In this document: positions 26,202 through 39,100 of the stretch, piece after piece | Layout of the letters: each line of letters begins with the position of its first letter | How positions within the stretch are numbered: position 1 is the stretch's first letter | NCBI GenBank assembly: GCA_963970005.1 | Contig: CAXAMN010001447.1 | Span: 1,274,110 to 1,338,109, forward strand | Reading direction: 5' to 3' | From: Durusdinium trenchii | Taxonomy: Eukaryota; Sar; Dinophyceae; Suessiales; Symbiodiniaceae | Length of the DNA stretch: 64,000 nt | Translations under genes and position numbers: made by a program | The notes under the pieces: generated by a model | Seen by the model: only the letters and a program-made list of their open reading frames with translations | The model's database searches: none | What the model was told of the DNA's origin: nothing

Positions 26202-28970
26202 TGAGAACTGAAAGGGAACAGCTAAACTAGCACCTGGAATGAATAAGGACATGTTTCTCATGTGAGAAAAATATCGCTATTCACGTCATTGCGCACGTTT
26301 TCTGAAAGGTTGTTAGTCTGTGCTTGAGCAGACCTGTTGGAGGGTGTTGGTAATGAACTTGTAGGTGGATGTCCCATTATATCCCCATTGTAAAAGTGCA
26401 CCAAAGGGGTAGTTTCTAAGGGCTTTCAAGAGGAATTATGTATTGTTGTTGTTCACACGAATTATTGCTTTTGTGAATTTACCTTGCAAGCAGACCAGCA
26501 ACATTGTTTTTACAAATACAACTATATAAATCAATCAGGGGTTCGTTACACACAGCTCGAGAACAATTAGGACAACTTAATACTCAGGTGAACTTACAAA
26601 GAACTTGCGAAATATACCTCGAAATTCATGCGGCTAAGTCATGAGGATGTGCCCTACGTCCAGAAAGTTGTATGTCGAGGTTTAAAAAACACATAGTGAC
26701 GTTGCTATGACATGTTCTGTTTCATTAGCTCTAATCTTCCAGGAAGAGGACCCCACAAAAAAGAGAGAAACCAATGATGACCAGGTCGGAATGGCCTATG
26801 TCATAAGTGCTTGCCACTGAAATTGTAGGTTTTACACTTCTGCATAACTTAGACCTTTCCTTAGGAAAGTTGCATGCCATTTCAACGCACTTGGCCTAAT
26901 TCATTTGATCTCAGTATATATATATATACATTATATACAAGGCTATCATTGACATGGAATAGAGCACACAAATAGTCACAAATACAAGTGCACCGTTTCC
27001 CTTTTTGGTTTCGCCATGTTTCGCCTGTCCGAAAGACAATCCTGCTCTGCACAGCGTTGCAATCATACAACAGCAAGCTTCCTGTTGCCTGTGTAATATG
27101 ATTACACCTACTTTTTCTCTGTATTTACGTACCTTTACTCGCCCCTTAATGTGGAAGTAAGTTCCAAGCATCAGCAGATGATCATATCGCAGATTAGGGA
27201 AAGAGAAGTACTGTAATACAAACCAACCAATTGAATGTCTCTCAGCGGCCCAATATTGAAATTGGTGGCATGTTCACGCAAACAAGGTCGCCACCAAAGC
27301 TTAAACGCTTGTTCAGACCGGGGATTCACTTGAGACACGGAACTTTGAAGGGGCTCTCCTCCGACCTGAAGATTCACCGGTATAAATAGGGACTCCTTCG
27401 GGATCCAAACTTCTCCACAAGGGTAGTGCTGAATGGAACATCCATGCTACTAGTAGCTAGAAGCTACTGGAGGCCATTCCTATTAGGTTTCTTTTGCTGC
27501 TAGTAACAAGAAGCTACTAGTAGCTAGAAGCCCCCACCCAGTTGACCAGCGGACCAGGTGAAGGATCGGGCCGGTGACAGCGCCAGTTAGGCGAGACGTT
27601 CGTCCCACCGGTCGGAGACGTTTTCACCGCTCGGATGACCTGAGAGCCTTCAGAACATGGTGAGAGTGGGACCAGGGCGGTTTTGTGAATCGGTTTGGCG
27701 CCAGGGCGGTTCTTGGATGCTTTGAGGAAACAATTCCAAGGCCAAGCAAACTCTTGCAGATGACCGATCCTTCTAATGGAATCCTTTGTTTTCTTTCCTT
27801 TGTTATAAGTATGTGCCTACTTAATTCAGTAAGGGAGTAAGCTCAGGAAGCCTAGATCGCTTCTAGTAGCTGGACGCAGAGCGATCGCTCACGCTTCGAG
27901 CGAAGAGAGAGCGCCGACGCGCTCGCACAAATGATTTGCTTTGTGGATCTTTGGCTCGATTCATTGGTCAATAGGTGAGTCCTCCAAAGAATACGCAGCT
28001 CTCCAAAGATTTTCGTGGATCTGTGCACAAATGGTCGCATGGGAGGAGGAGGCCAGATAATAAAGTTATATAAATCGCAAGTTGGATTTCGTTCTCGATC
28101 TTGACTCCCCAAGTGATTTTAAGGCCTTATTGTTTGAGGATTTGAGATGGGGATGATGGGGGTTGTGTGGGGTTGTGGGTGAACAGTGCTTGTGGGGAGC
28201 GAGAAGGATTAAGGTTGGGCATCACCACGCTCAAACAGTTCACAGAGAGCAACACTTCCCTGGAACCAAAGGAGGACAAAAGTACAGCACTTCCCCGCAA
28301 ATCGTGGAAAGGGAAGCAGAACTGACCTATAGCCATAGGAGAAAGGTTCATAATCCACTTGTTTTGCCACTAGTTTAACAAGGTTTCGGTTGGATCCGTC
28401 AGGTCAATTAGCTTTGTGAAGCTTCAGATCAGATCCGTCAGGTCTGGTGTCTTTGGGTTCCTTGGATCCACGTCTCACTGTGAAGGTTGGGCGTTTCACG
28501 CAGAGAGATCTCCCAACCGGTCGAAACATCCACACCGCGAGACATCCACGACCCCGAAACATCCACGGCCAATGGGATTGGAAGAACTCTCTATTTCTGT
28601 TGACAAAAGTGCAGCAGACCTCCTCTCGAGGGCTGAAGACCGCTCATCCTTGGTTTTTGGAGCATCCGACCGTTCATATTTGACAAGCTATTCATGCGGT
28701 GATATATTCAGGCAATTGCCCTGATCCAACCTGATGTTGTTCAAGTTTGCCCTCGCACGTTGGTGCTGGAATGTTTCATATCACTGCGAATGCAAAAAAA
28801 AATATTATTCTAAACGATATTGATATTTCTGTTGTTATTTGATTTCGCATCAATGAATTACTAAAAACACATATCCCGGCAAGAGACCCCAAACAGTGTG
28901 TGTGAGGTCTGTAAGCAGAAAGTCTAGAGATCTAGATGCATTGGGGTCCAGAGAGGTGATGGTGGTGATG
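26202..28970. other. Gene-poor interval
   Basis: No supported gene. A frame at 28560-28723 (+) reads MGLEELSISVDKSAADLLSR and beyond, which could be an exon but has no corroboration. The interval also holds a diverged dispersed-repeat copy at 27440-27535, a short TA run near 26916 and a local duplication of gatccgtcaggtc at about 28396 and 28433. Confidence 0.5.
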
Positions 28971-28978
28971 AAGTGAAG

Positions 28979-29345
28979 GTGGGTGTGAGTGAGTGTGAGT
29001 GAGAGGGAGCGTGAGTGAGAGTGAGTGTGGGTGAGAGTGAGTGTGGGTAAGAGTGAGAGTGAGTGTGAGTGTAAGTGAGCGTGAGTGAGAGTGAAGGTGG
29101 GTGTTAGTGAGTGTGGGTGAGAGTGAGTGTGAGTGAGAGTGCGAAATTGAGTGAGCGGGTGGGTGAGTGAAAGGGAGTGTGAGTGCGAGTGTGAGTGAGA
29201 ATGACTTTGAGTGGGAGTGAGTGTGGATGAGAATGAGTGTGAGTGAGAGTGAGTGAGTGTGAGTGCGAGTGTAAGTGAGAGTGGGAGTGTGAGGGAGTAT
29301 GAGTGTGAGTGAAAGTGGGAGAATGAGCATGGGAGAGTGAAAGAG
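28979..29345. repeat. GAGTGT-type simple/minisatellite array
   Basis: A strand-asymmetric array of gagtgt, gagtga and gggtga words over about 370 bp. The reverse strand is open in all frames only because the repeat lacks stops (Ser/His/Leu/Thr-rich); no protein is claimed. Confidence 0.95.
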
Positions 29346-29379
29346 TGAGCATCTGAGAGCATAATGTATTGAATCGCTA

Positions 29380-29790
29380 CGAAATCTGCACCTCGAGATT
29401 CTTATTAAGTGCAATTACGAAATCTGCAATTCGAGATTTATTAAATGCTGCATTTGCCACGAAATTTACGCATCGAGGGTTATAGAATGTGGTTCTTGCT
29501 GCGAAATTTGCATTTCGAGGTTCACCAAATTCTTTATCTGCCACGAAATTTGCATGTCGAGGTTTATAAATTTGTTGCGCTTATTACAAAATCTGTGCGT
29601 CGAGGGTCTAGAGTGTTGTGGCAGTGTAATATATCTAAAAATCACGATTTCTGCATTTATCACGAAATTTGAGCTCTTCAACGATTACCACTATATCTAA
29701 AGTGTTGTGCTTCCCACGAAAATTGCATTTCTAAATAAAAGAATTCCGATCTCTTGCATTTATTACGAAAAATCGATTTTGAAATACTAG
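29380..29790. repeat. Diverged tandem repeat, about 42-bp unit
   Basis: About nine units, each starting near cgaaatttgca and followed by tcgagg and an AT-rich tail. Spacing is about 42 bp in the first five copies and becomes irregular to the right. It marks the left flank of the AT-rich island. Confidence 0.8.
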
Positions 29791-31059
29791 GTTTCCCTTG
29801 CCATGAAAAGTAACCATCATGTGCGAAAATGCACGCGGCACCCTAACGAGAGCGCAATCGTTAGAAGCACCCGCCACGGGCCCTTAGATTCTGCGAGCCT
29901 GCGTAGCCGAGATCGAGAGGCATGAATGCATTGTAAATAGTAGTGAATTAGCCGTTCACGGCCGCGCGCTTTAGCGATCTAAGCATTAATTGTTTCTCTC
30001 CTACCGTAAGAACCCCTTAGTGTGCCCACATTATTTGGGGAAATATGTATAATAATATGTTGTGGCATATTTTAAGAATGATAATAATTGAAAAATGTAT
30101 ATAATATTTTTTTTTGATAGAATTAATATTTTTATTGTATGAATATTGATATTTTATTGAATATTATGAATGAATGTATTTTGAATTATAAAATATATAT
30201 TTTTGAATTAATCTATATATATATATTATTGATATTTTATTTATATTATATAATCGATTATATATAATCATTATTAATAAATATATTTATAGAATAAATT
30301 TGGAATTATTATATATTTATTGATATAATTACGATATATTAATTAATTAAATATTAATTTATCGTATTATAAAGGGTAAATATTTGATGATTGGTTAGGG
30401 GTTTTAAATAGGAAATATTGTGTTTTTGTTGTTGTGGATTTTATTTTTTCGATGATTGGTGATTTTTGACTAGTTTGTTTTGTTTTTGGATTGTTTTGGT
30501 GCTTTCTTGAGGCTAAATTAGATTTAGGTTATATTATTTAGGTCCTATATTAGATTATGTTCGATTTATTTGGGCCTAGGTTGGTTTGTCTTTGGAATAT
30601 TTTGGATTTATATTGAATTGGCCTTGGGCTTAGGTTGGTCTATCTTGGGAATAGAATGATTTATTGAATCCGTATTGGGCACGTAAAATCTAGGGGCGTG
30701 GGTGAATCGGCGGCAGGGACGGAATGCCTTAATCGGGGCGTCGGCTCTAGGGACAGTTCGTGTGTTGCGCGGAGGGCTTTCGATTGTAATCGAAATAGAT
30801 TGATCGTCCTGCCGCGGAGCCGCCGTCGGTTCACCTCCTACTCGCTTCAGGTCGTGTATTTTACAATGATTGATGTAGTTTAAAAACATATTGTGTTTTA
30901 TATGGATTTACATGGAAAATGCGACGCGGCGAAGATAATGTGTTTGATGTCGGTAATGCGCGTCGCGCCGACAGGCATAATCGGCATTTTGTGGGCGTTC
31001 GGCCCATGTCAACATATATGACGGAAAATATGGCCCACGATAATCTAACAGAGGCGCGC

Positions 31060-31140
31060 AAGATGACCCAACATAGATCCCAGATATTCCTAACATAGCT
31101 CCAAGATGGGCCGACATAGCCTCAAGATGCGCCAATATAG
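31060..31140. repeat. 21-bp tandem repeat, about four copies
   Basis: Units resemble aagatgggccgacatagcctc with substitutions. The reverse strand translates to a seven-residue periodicity. Confidence 0.65.
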
Positions 31141-31186
31141 GCCCCAGACGGCATCAACCAGAAAAGAAAGATCATGGATTGGACAT

Positions 31187-31440
31187 GTCCGAAAATTATG
31201 TGTTTTGCGGTGTTTTCGGGGTTGCGGAAAGACATATGGGGAATAGATATGTCCGAGAACCGTATATTTTATAGAATTTTCCGGATTGCAGACAAAAACG
31301 TCTAAATAGAATATGTGTGAAAATCATCTGTTTTACGGTGTCTGCGGGGTTGCGATTGGATTGAATGTGTGCGAGAGCCATGTGTTTTATGGTGTTTTCG
31401 GGATTGCAGCGAGAAGCGTCCGGACTAGACATATCGGAGA
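31187..31440. repeat. Tandem repeat, about 64-bp unit, four diverged copies
   Basis: Copies begin near gtccgaaaa or gtgtgaaaa and contain ttttcggggttgc-like cores. Copy length is about 64 bp, with one shorter copy. Confidence 0.7.
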
Positions 31441-32114
31441 ATTAACCTCTGTAGGACAGTCCGCCTCATGCTGTCGGGATCTCACACCCCCGGTTGTCAG
31501 GCACAAGCCTTTAAATTATGGAAAGGGGAGAATCCTTCCGGAGGCCAGTGCCGGGCCCCTGGTTGGATTTTTTGATATATATTCTCGATATGCTAACCGA
31601 TGCCGACCGATATTTATTTTTAAAAAAATATATATTAATTTATGAAAGAATAACTATTTTATAATATTCTATTATTGTATTTAATTCATGCATATATTAT
31701 TGGTGATCTTATCCCCCTTTAGAATTCTTGATTTAAATAATGTTAAAGGATATGCGTATTTTGATTATTAAATATCATTTTATATTTATATGGACGGATT
31801 TAATCTTTTGAGATAAAAATAGATATTTAATTCGATATATTTAGGATACATAAATATATTAATTAGAAATATATTTTAAGAATCTAAAATCAATCAATCT
31901 ATTTCTTATTATTTATCAATAGAATGAATATAATTATATCTAGGCATAATGTTATTAATAAATTTCAAATAATCATGATAATGATAAATATATTCATTAT
32001 GGCAAAAATAGAAAAATATACGTATCATGGATGCGTCGACCTTATGCGGTTAATCGCGGGATTTCTGTAGGAAGAAATATGCGAGATAATATAGGAGGGA
32101 TATGAAATCAACAA

Positions 32115-32456
32115 TCATAGCTTAACAGATATACGAGATCGCGATGAAGAAATCATAGAGATCAGGCAATGAAAAAAATACTTAAAGACGGGCATGGTCG
32201 AAATAACACTATAAATATAGATATTAAAGGAAATTAAGAAAATATCGAATATATATGTAATTAATACCGAAATTTTGATTATCTTGCAAATTCCGATAAA
32301 ATCATTGCGATCTTGAGGAGCCCGTATAGGCAATTCCTCATCTTTATCAAATATATAGGACCTATTTGAGGTCTTACGGATCTGTTCGGAGGCAAATTTT
32401 CTTCCTTGGCGGTCTACCAAATAATCGATTCCCAAGATTCCGTAGGCCGCCGACAC
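32115..32456 (-). CDS. Uncertain open frame inside the AT-rich island
   Basis: The reverse strand is open for about 114 codons in AT-rich sequence, where stops are frequent. The first half (SAAYGILGIDYLVDRQ, then GRKFASEQIRKTSNRS) has balanced amino-acid use; the second half becomes Ile/Tyr-rich and may be intron. A gtaagt word just upstream could be a donor joining an earlier exon. The frame has no upstream ATG (it would start at GTG). No family is recognised. Confidence 0.25.
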   Translation of the reverse strand: MSAAYGILGIDYLVDRQGRKFASEQIRKTSNRSYIFDKDEELPIRAPQDRNDFIGICKIIKISVLITYIFDIFLISFNIYIYSVISTMPVFKYFFHCLISMISSSRSRISVKL

Positions 32457-33354
32457 TTACTATTATAGAGATCCTCGTTCTTGATCCGGCGGATTTTCTT
32501 ACATCTTCCAAGATTCAATTGATATAGGTTGACCTATTCAGATTCATAATTCATATATTGGAAAATCAATTAATCCAAAATATGAATTAGAATAGAAAAA
32601 TCGATTGAAACAAATTATGCACCTGCAAAGCTAAAGGAGATTGCGCACGACGATTATATCAAATTCCGGAATAATTTCCTATCAAATATATTCAATTAAT
32701 CCTTCTGACTTATAATGCATAGGTATCTTTGGGAAAAAAACGATTGCAAAAATATCGAGGTGGCTAATCGCCGACCACACGAATATCCCAAAAAACCTTC
32801 CCGGCCCGAGGAAACCCCGGGAAAATATCGATATAAATATACGTCCAACCAATCGGCCCTTAGATCAAAACAATGCGATGGGCCGATTCCAATTCCATGA
32901 TTCCCCGAGATTGAGCGGAAAATAGACCTCCGACAGAATCTGACAGCGTACAAGGAAGATTCCCAACAACAAAAATTGGGATATTATGAATTCATTCTCG
33001 GAAAGACCTGGTCTGCAAATCGAAAAAAAAGGGATATCGTCCGGATACCAATGATATAATTATCATTGAAATATTCCGAAAAGAAATTATATATTTTCTT
33101 ATGGTGTGGGGCTTCTACATTGGGTCTATCCCTATGCGGGAGCCTATGCCTAGATTCCCCTTTCAAGCAAATATTTGCGCGAGAGGTTCTCCTCATTAGG
33201 GGTCTATATGGGATGCCTATGCAGGATATTCTCATCAATTCTATTTATATCAGATAATTCGAAAAGAATTAATATTCCGCAAGTAATGGCCCGATGCGAT
33301 CGGATCATATCAGATTCCTATTTATAAAACCAAATAAATTTTGTATCAAGCCAA

Positions 33355-33475
33355 GAAGCAATAATAGCACACAAACAAGACGCAACAAGCAACAGAACAT
33401 AAGAGGCGGCAACAACAACAGAAGCAACAATAATAGCAAACAAGCAACAACCAAGCAATAACAACAACCAATAGC
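33355..33475. repeat. CAA/CAAY-rich low-complexity tract
   Basis: Purine- and C-rich stretch dominated by caa, aacaa and agcaac words within the AT-rich island; no strict unit. Confidence 0.7.
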
Positions 33476-34677
33476 TTCTTGCCTACGCGATGCTTCCGCG
33501 GCGGGACCTATTCAAAAATAGATTTACTATTGTTTTTCAAAAGACGATTGTACTTATATAATATAAGCTCTCGGGCAGTGCAGAATTCAATCTACTCCAT
33601 CGATTATGGTATCAATAGGACATATATATGGGGATCAATCGCTGGGATATCAAATTAAATATATATATATAGTTAAATTTTTGATCTCAAAACAAACCCT
33701 TTTTAAATCTATTCCTAAACCGTCATTTTGTATGTCATGAAGCTACGTTTGCAAAGGTAATATCCTGCATAGGCCAATGATTCATTCGGATAACGCGCGG
33801 TGATGCGAATAGATTGCGGCACGTGGCTCTACGGAGAGATTGCATTACGACGATATTCATTTATTGACAGGAAATTAATAGGGGATAATAAATGTTTGCA
33901 CAAACACAATACGTAATTGTTCGCATACGTGCCAATTGCGATCCTGCCAATTACGGTCCCAGAGCTAAATGTATTAAATCAAGATTACAGCCCTATATGC
34001 GTTGCGGCTTCGGCGCGGCTAGCATTGCGAAATATAGGTATCGCAAAGACAAGACATAATGCGACTCCAACAATATGACGTTATCATAATAAGGTAATAA
34101 ACCAAAATGAATAATATTTTGCAAAGAAGCAATATTAAATCGATATAATCTAAAAATATAATCCTATTATATATATATATATTAGGTATCGAAACCGATA
34201 TTCATAATTATATTTTGTAAATTCATTACAAACATCACATTATAAAAAAGCAATATTATATATATAAAACAATTTCATAATCCGGATTATATCGTTTTAA
34301 TTATTAATATACATATTCATCTTATATATATTAATAGATCGAATATATCAATAATAATATTGCAAAGAAAATATTCAAAATAAATAATATAAAAATACAT
34401 TAAAAAATGAACAAACACATAAATAAAAGGTATTATTTTACATATCTTTAGTTCCGAATAATTTTTCAAATTAAGCTCTTTATTTGCCAAAAATAAATAT
34501 ATTAAAATATTAAATTAATATATTCCAATAGGGTAAAAATAATTCCAATAATTCAAATTCGAATTTCCGATATTTATTTTATCATCAAATCTATCATTTA
34601 TTCCAATATATATTTTGATATATATTATTAATATCTAATTTGGTATTCTAGATGGATATATAATTCCCCAATAGCCA

Positions 34678-35430
34678 TGTTATGGTGTCCCGGTCATGTT
34701 TTGATGGTGTCCCGGTCATGTTGTGATGGTGTCCCGGTCATGTTTTGATGGTGTCCCGGTCGTGTTGTGACGGTGTCCCGGTCATGTTTTGATGGTGTCC
34801 CGATCATGTGATGGTGGCGCGGTCATGTTGTGATGGTGTCCCGATCACGTTTTAATTATGTCCCAGTCATGTTGTGATGGTGTCCCGGTCCTGTTTTGAT
34901 GGTGTCCCGGTCATGTTTTGATGGTGTCCCGGTCATGTTGTGATGGTGTCCTGGTCATGTTTTGATGGTGTCCCGGTCATGTTTTGATGGTGTCCCGGTC
35001 GTGTTGTGACAGTGTCCCGGTCATGTTTTGATGGTGTCCCGGTCCTGTTGTGATGGTGTCCTGGTCATGTTTTGGCGGTGTGCCGGTAATGTTTTGATGG
35101 TGTCCGGACGGTGTCCCAGTCATGTTGTGATGGTGTCCTGGTCATCTTGTGATGGTTTTCCCGTCATGTCATGTTGGTGTCCCGGTCACCTTGTGATGGT
35201 GTCCCGGTCATGTTGTGATTGTGTCCCAGTCATGTTGTGACGGTGTCCCAGTCATGTTGTGATGGTGTCTCGCTCATGTCATGCTGGTGTCCCGGTCACC
35301 TTGTGATGGTGTCCCGGTCATGTTGTGATGGTGTCCTGGTGATGTTTTGGCGGTGTCTCGGTCATGTTTAAGTTTTGATGGTGCCCTGGTCATTTTGTGA
35401 TGGTGTCCCGGTTATGTGATGATGGTGTCC
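34678..35430. repeat. 22-bp minisatellite (gatggtgtcccggtcatgtt)
   Basis: More than thirty head-to-tail copies of a 22-23 bp unit, tgatggtgtcccggtcatgt plus two or three T/G bases, with scattered substitutions. It forms the right border of the AT-rich island. The open frame within it is a by-product of the repeat. Confidence 0.95.
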
Positions 35431-35559
35431 AAGGAAGAGATGGTCGATGTGTTGAAAACAGCAGCTGTTTCCAGATTTTTCTTTTTGTCCCGGTTTGTAT
35501 CTTGCTATTGGGGTCTCCAGCTGGGCTAATTCCTATATTCTGATTGATATATTTGATAT

Positions 35560-35905
35560 CCTTTTTTGCATCCAACCTGGCACCTTTCCAGCATCCTATG
35601 TGGTGTGCATGGTGTACCTCTTGACATCCTTTCTGCCATGTCTTGTGGCACTCCAGCTGGCAGATCTTCTGGCATCTTTTCTTGCATTCTATCTTATCTT
35701 ATCTGGCAGATCTTGTGGCGTTCCAGCTGGCATACCTTCTGACTTCCTCTCTGGCATTCTATCTGGCATATCTTCTAGCATTTTCTGTTGCTAATCTTTT
35801 GATATCTTTTCTGACATATCTTCTGACATGTCTTCTGGCATTCTACCTGAATAGCTTCTGACACTCTTTCTAGTACTATCTTCTGGCATGTATTCTGACA
35901 TTCTG
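35560..35905. repeat. Degenerate short tandem array (tcttctggcat words)
   Basis: Repeated ttctggcat, ttctgacat and tatctggca words with loose spacing. On the reverse strand it reads as alternating basic and hydrophobic codons. It is best seen as a decayed minisatellite next to the 22-bp array. Confidence 0.75.
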
Positions 35906-36176
35906 TATGTCTTTTGCGAGACCTGGAGCTTCCATAGTGTGCAGGTTGCAGGTCGGCGTGCCCAGCTTCAGTTGGCACTCGCTGTGACATGAGAATGAGG
36001 GATGAGGATGAGGCGGAGTAGGAGTGCACCTTTAATTTAAAAAATCAACTTAAGACCCTCACCTGGCAGGTGGGGAAGTATATTGATTCATAGGTATCCC
36101 CCCACAAAATGTCTTGTTGTTTAATATATGTTTAATATGTTAAAATTTGTTTTGTTCAGGATTCAGGGCGTTTGAT

Positions 36177-39100
36177 TCAATGGTCTGGGACAGATACGAT
36201 ACATGCGGGAGTGTAATTGAATTGCTTATATAGGTGGGGTCCAGCGAAAACAGCCCGCCCATCAAAGGCACAATCATACAAAGGACTTGTCGAAGAACGC
36301 ACCTTGAGGTTCCTATAATAGGAGCCAAATACATAGGCAGCTTGGTCCCATACACTGCCTTTGCCTCGGAAGTCCCAAACAACAGTAGACATCTTTGCAT
36401 GTGTCATCTGATCATAGAAACGGATGAAATATCAACAAAAACAAAACTATGATTTGTTCTTCCTTCCCCCCAATCTCTATAGTCTTTTGATGTGTTTTGT
36501 CTTTCTTTTCAAGTCATCCGTTCGTCGGTCTTCTCTGCAGGCAAGTGACATTCGGCTGGGATTTGGCCACAGTCGAAGATGCCCTTGCCTTGGGCGAAAG
36601 CCGAACTTAAGGACCCTTGAACAGATTCTCTGACACATCCTCCCTCACTGTCACAGAACAAAGATGCGTAAAGAGTCCCAGGTCCCTATCCTTTAGTGAA
36701 AGGGATTCCCCCATTGGGCCAAAGAAAACACCATCCCAAACCTATCGCCAGGTGGCTACATACCAAGCCAATGGCGGCTCCCACATCTCGTGCTTTAGCC
36801 TCACGATCCGGGACACAGGCGGCAGTCTCCCAGGAGCCCCAAGGCGGATGCGCCGCCAGGGTGTCTTGGAGCATCTTGAAGGATCCCTCCAAGGCCTGGG
36901 CAGCGACAAGTCCATTTTTTGCGTTCAGATGAGCGGTGGTCTATCGACGTCTATTCTCTGGCTTACGCCACATGGCCTTATGTCGCAGCCTTAACACAAA
37001 ATGTAAAGGGAGGTTTTGAACGCTGCTCAAATGCTTTCAGGCTTCAGCGGCTTATACAAGCTAACAGCTTCGGCAATCGCCAGTCGACGGATAAAACGGA
37101 AAGTATCCATTGAGATGCTACCCTGTTGTTGTTTCTTGTTAGAGTCCTCGATACATGTAACAATTTTATGGGAGATATTTATTTAGGTTCCCTTGGAAAC
37201 CGGTGCATGATGATCTTTAGTGGGCCTGTTGCCGACATAGTAGGGTCAAAGTGAAGCTAGATTTCGCAAACTTCACCAACTGTTACAGGCAAGAGTTGAT
37301 GGGAAAGGGCAAATCCCACATCCACGGCTGCTGCCAAGCCACCAGTGTCTCAGTCACAAAGGATTCAGGGACATTGGTTTCCAACTTGCCACCTCACATT
37401 GTCAGGAACCAAACACAGCAATTGGTACCTGCGTGGATGGGAATCCCCAACTGTGTGAGTTGCCGCAAAGAGTCGTAGTCAGCTGAAAGTAGGGGATCCA
37501 CGCAGTCAGCTTCTGCCTATTTTTCTGGCACCAACCCAGTTATGCTCCCCACCCAAGTGAACCAATCCAAATCCCGTTCCAGTACGGCATCCAACAAACA
37601 GCCTCGTCCCATCCCAGCTGTGCGGAACTCTGAAAAAGAGATCCTGTTTTGTTTTGTGACTCACGGTCTGACCGCGTCCGTGAGTACGGAACATGACCGT
37701 TCCGGGGATGGTGTGTTTCCTGTTCGTGTGTGTAGACGGACGTATGTGAACCGATGCCCACCTGTATGTTCAAGTGCTCGTGTGATGAAGACCTTCATGG
37801 CCACGGGATCTCGATTGCTCCAGACCAGATGAAAGCCATGCTGGCTGATATGGACTTTATTGGGATCGGTCCAGCCCAATGGCACAATGCAATCCTTCTT
37901 CACAGGCATCTTCTTCCAAATGCTGGAGCGCACAAACTGCGCGGCCCCGTCCAGGTAGCAATGCTGTAGTGGCTTAGGGGTGAAGTCCTGCCACAAGCAG
38001 GAACGAATCCACCAATGTCTCTCTCTAGCTCCCAACAATTGAAGAGATCCAAAAATGCATGCAAACCGCTAGCCCTCGGGGTGCGCTTGGGCCGAAAACT
38101 CACCTCAATTAAGTGACCAGAATCCGGTTTGTCTCTTTCTTTTGCACCTTTTCCCGGAAAAAACAATATCTGTCTTTATCAACCAACCAACAGGCTCAAC
38201 GTCATCGCCGCGCGCTTGCTCGCGCGCCGCTCGCGAGCCGCTCGCGCGCAAGACCACGCCTGCGAATAGACCACCTCACGGAAATGAGTCCCAAAGACCC
38301 AGGAAGCGGTGTCCCACAGGTCTTCACAGGACTCGGGCACTTTGGAACAATCCACATATCCTGATGCCAGTGTGGCATGAAGGACAGGACGGAGGATGGA
38401 GGATGTCGAGCGAGTTCGCACAGCGGACGAGGTCTGTATAGGCTAACAGAAGACATTTAAGGAAGCTGCAATCAAAAAGGACATGATAGGGGAAGAAAAA
38501 CCATATAACATACCATGTGTTGTTTTTATAGGAATTATATAGGCGGGGACTAAAATCGAACACATATTCTCTAATTTCGGGGATTCCCTCATACTTCGGG
38601 AAAAGGAACAATCGCCAAAACCAGGTCTCCCAGGCCACAAATGTAGGCCAACTTCCCTGCCACCGTGGAGTTGGTTGCCTCCACATCCACCATACATGAG
38701 GCGAAGACATCCCAACGAGCCCACTCAGGATGAGACACCAGCATGGCTTCTAAGTCTCGGTAACGAGCAAAGGGGTTCATGAACATCTCTGCAATCTCTG
38801 CCGGGACCACGTAGGGAACAAAGCCTCCGAGTTTGGTGACCACGCGTTTGATGAAGATTTGCATGGCCGTGACGTTCTTGAGGCCCACCATCTGCAGAAA
38901 GCCATGTTTGCTAACCAAGACCTTGTCAGGATCTGGTAGACATAGCTTGCTCATGTTGACTCCAGGACCTTTATAGGCCTTCGTCAACTCTTCGATGATT
39001 GTGGTGTCGTGGTCAAACACGGGGCTCAAACAGGGCACGTGCAGCTCGGAAGTCTCTTTGAACTTCACCACCTGAATATGCACGGAAGATATGGATTCCA

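Larger units (their letters stand above)
29823..34675. other. AT-rich island of different base composition
   Basis: This stretch is visibly AT-rich (long tracts such as 30050-30380, 31600-32030 and 34090-34670 are nearly all A/T), unlike the balanced sequence on either side. A less AT-rich core lies at about 30.65-31.57 kb. It contains its own tandem repeats but none of the dispersed repeats or AG|G exons seen elsewhere. It starts and ends at tandem arrays. Candidate explanations are integrated organelle or viral DNA, an old foreign insertion, or a chimeric assembly join across satellites. No organelle gene (cox, cob, rRNA) was recognised. Confidence 0.75.

Noticed and set aside
28850-29414. 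Reverse-strand Ser/His/Leu/Thr-rich frames of 160-170 codons
   Set aside because: Produced by the GAGTGT array, which contains no stop in that direction; no non-repeat coding context.
35028-35240. Cys/Val/Met-rich + strand frame
   Set aside because: It is the translated 22-bp minisatellite.
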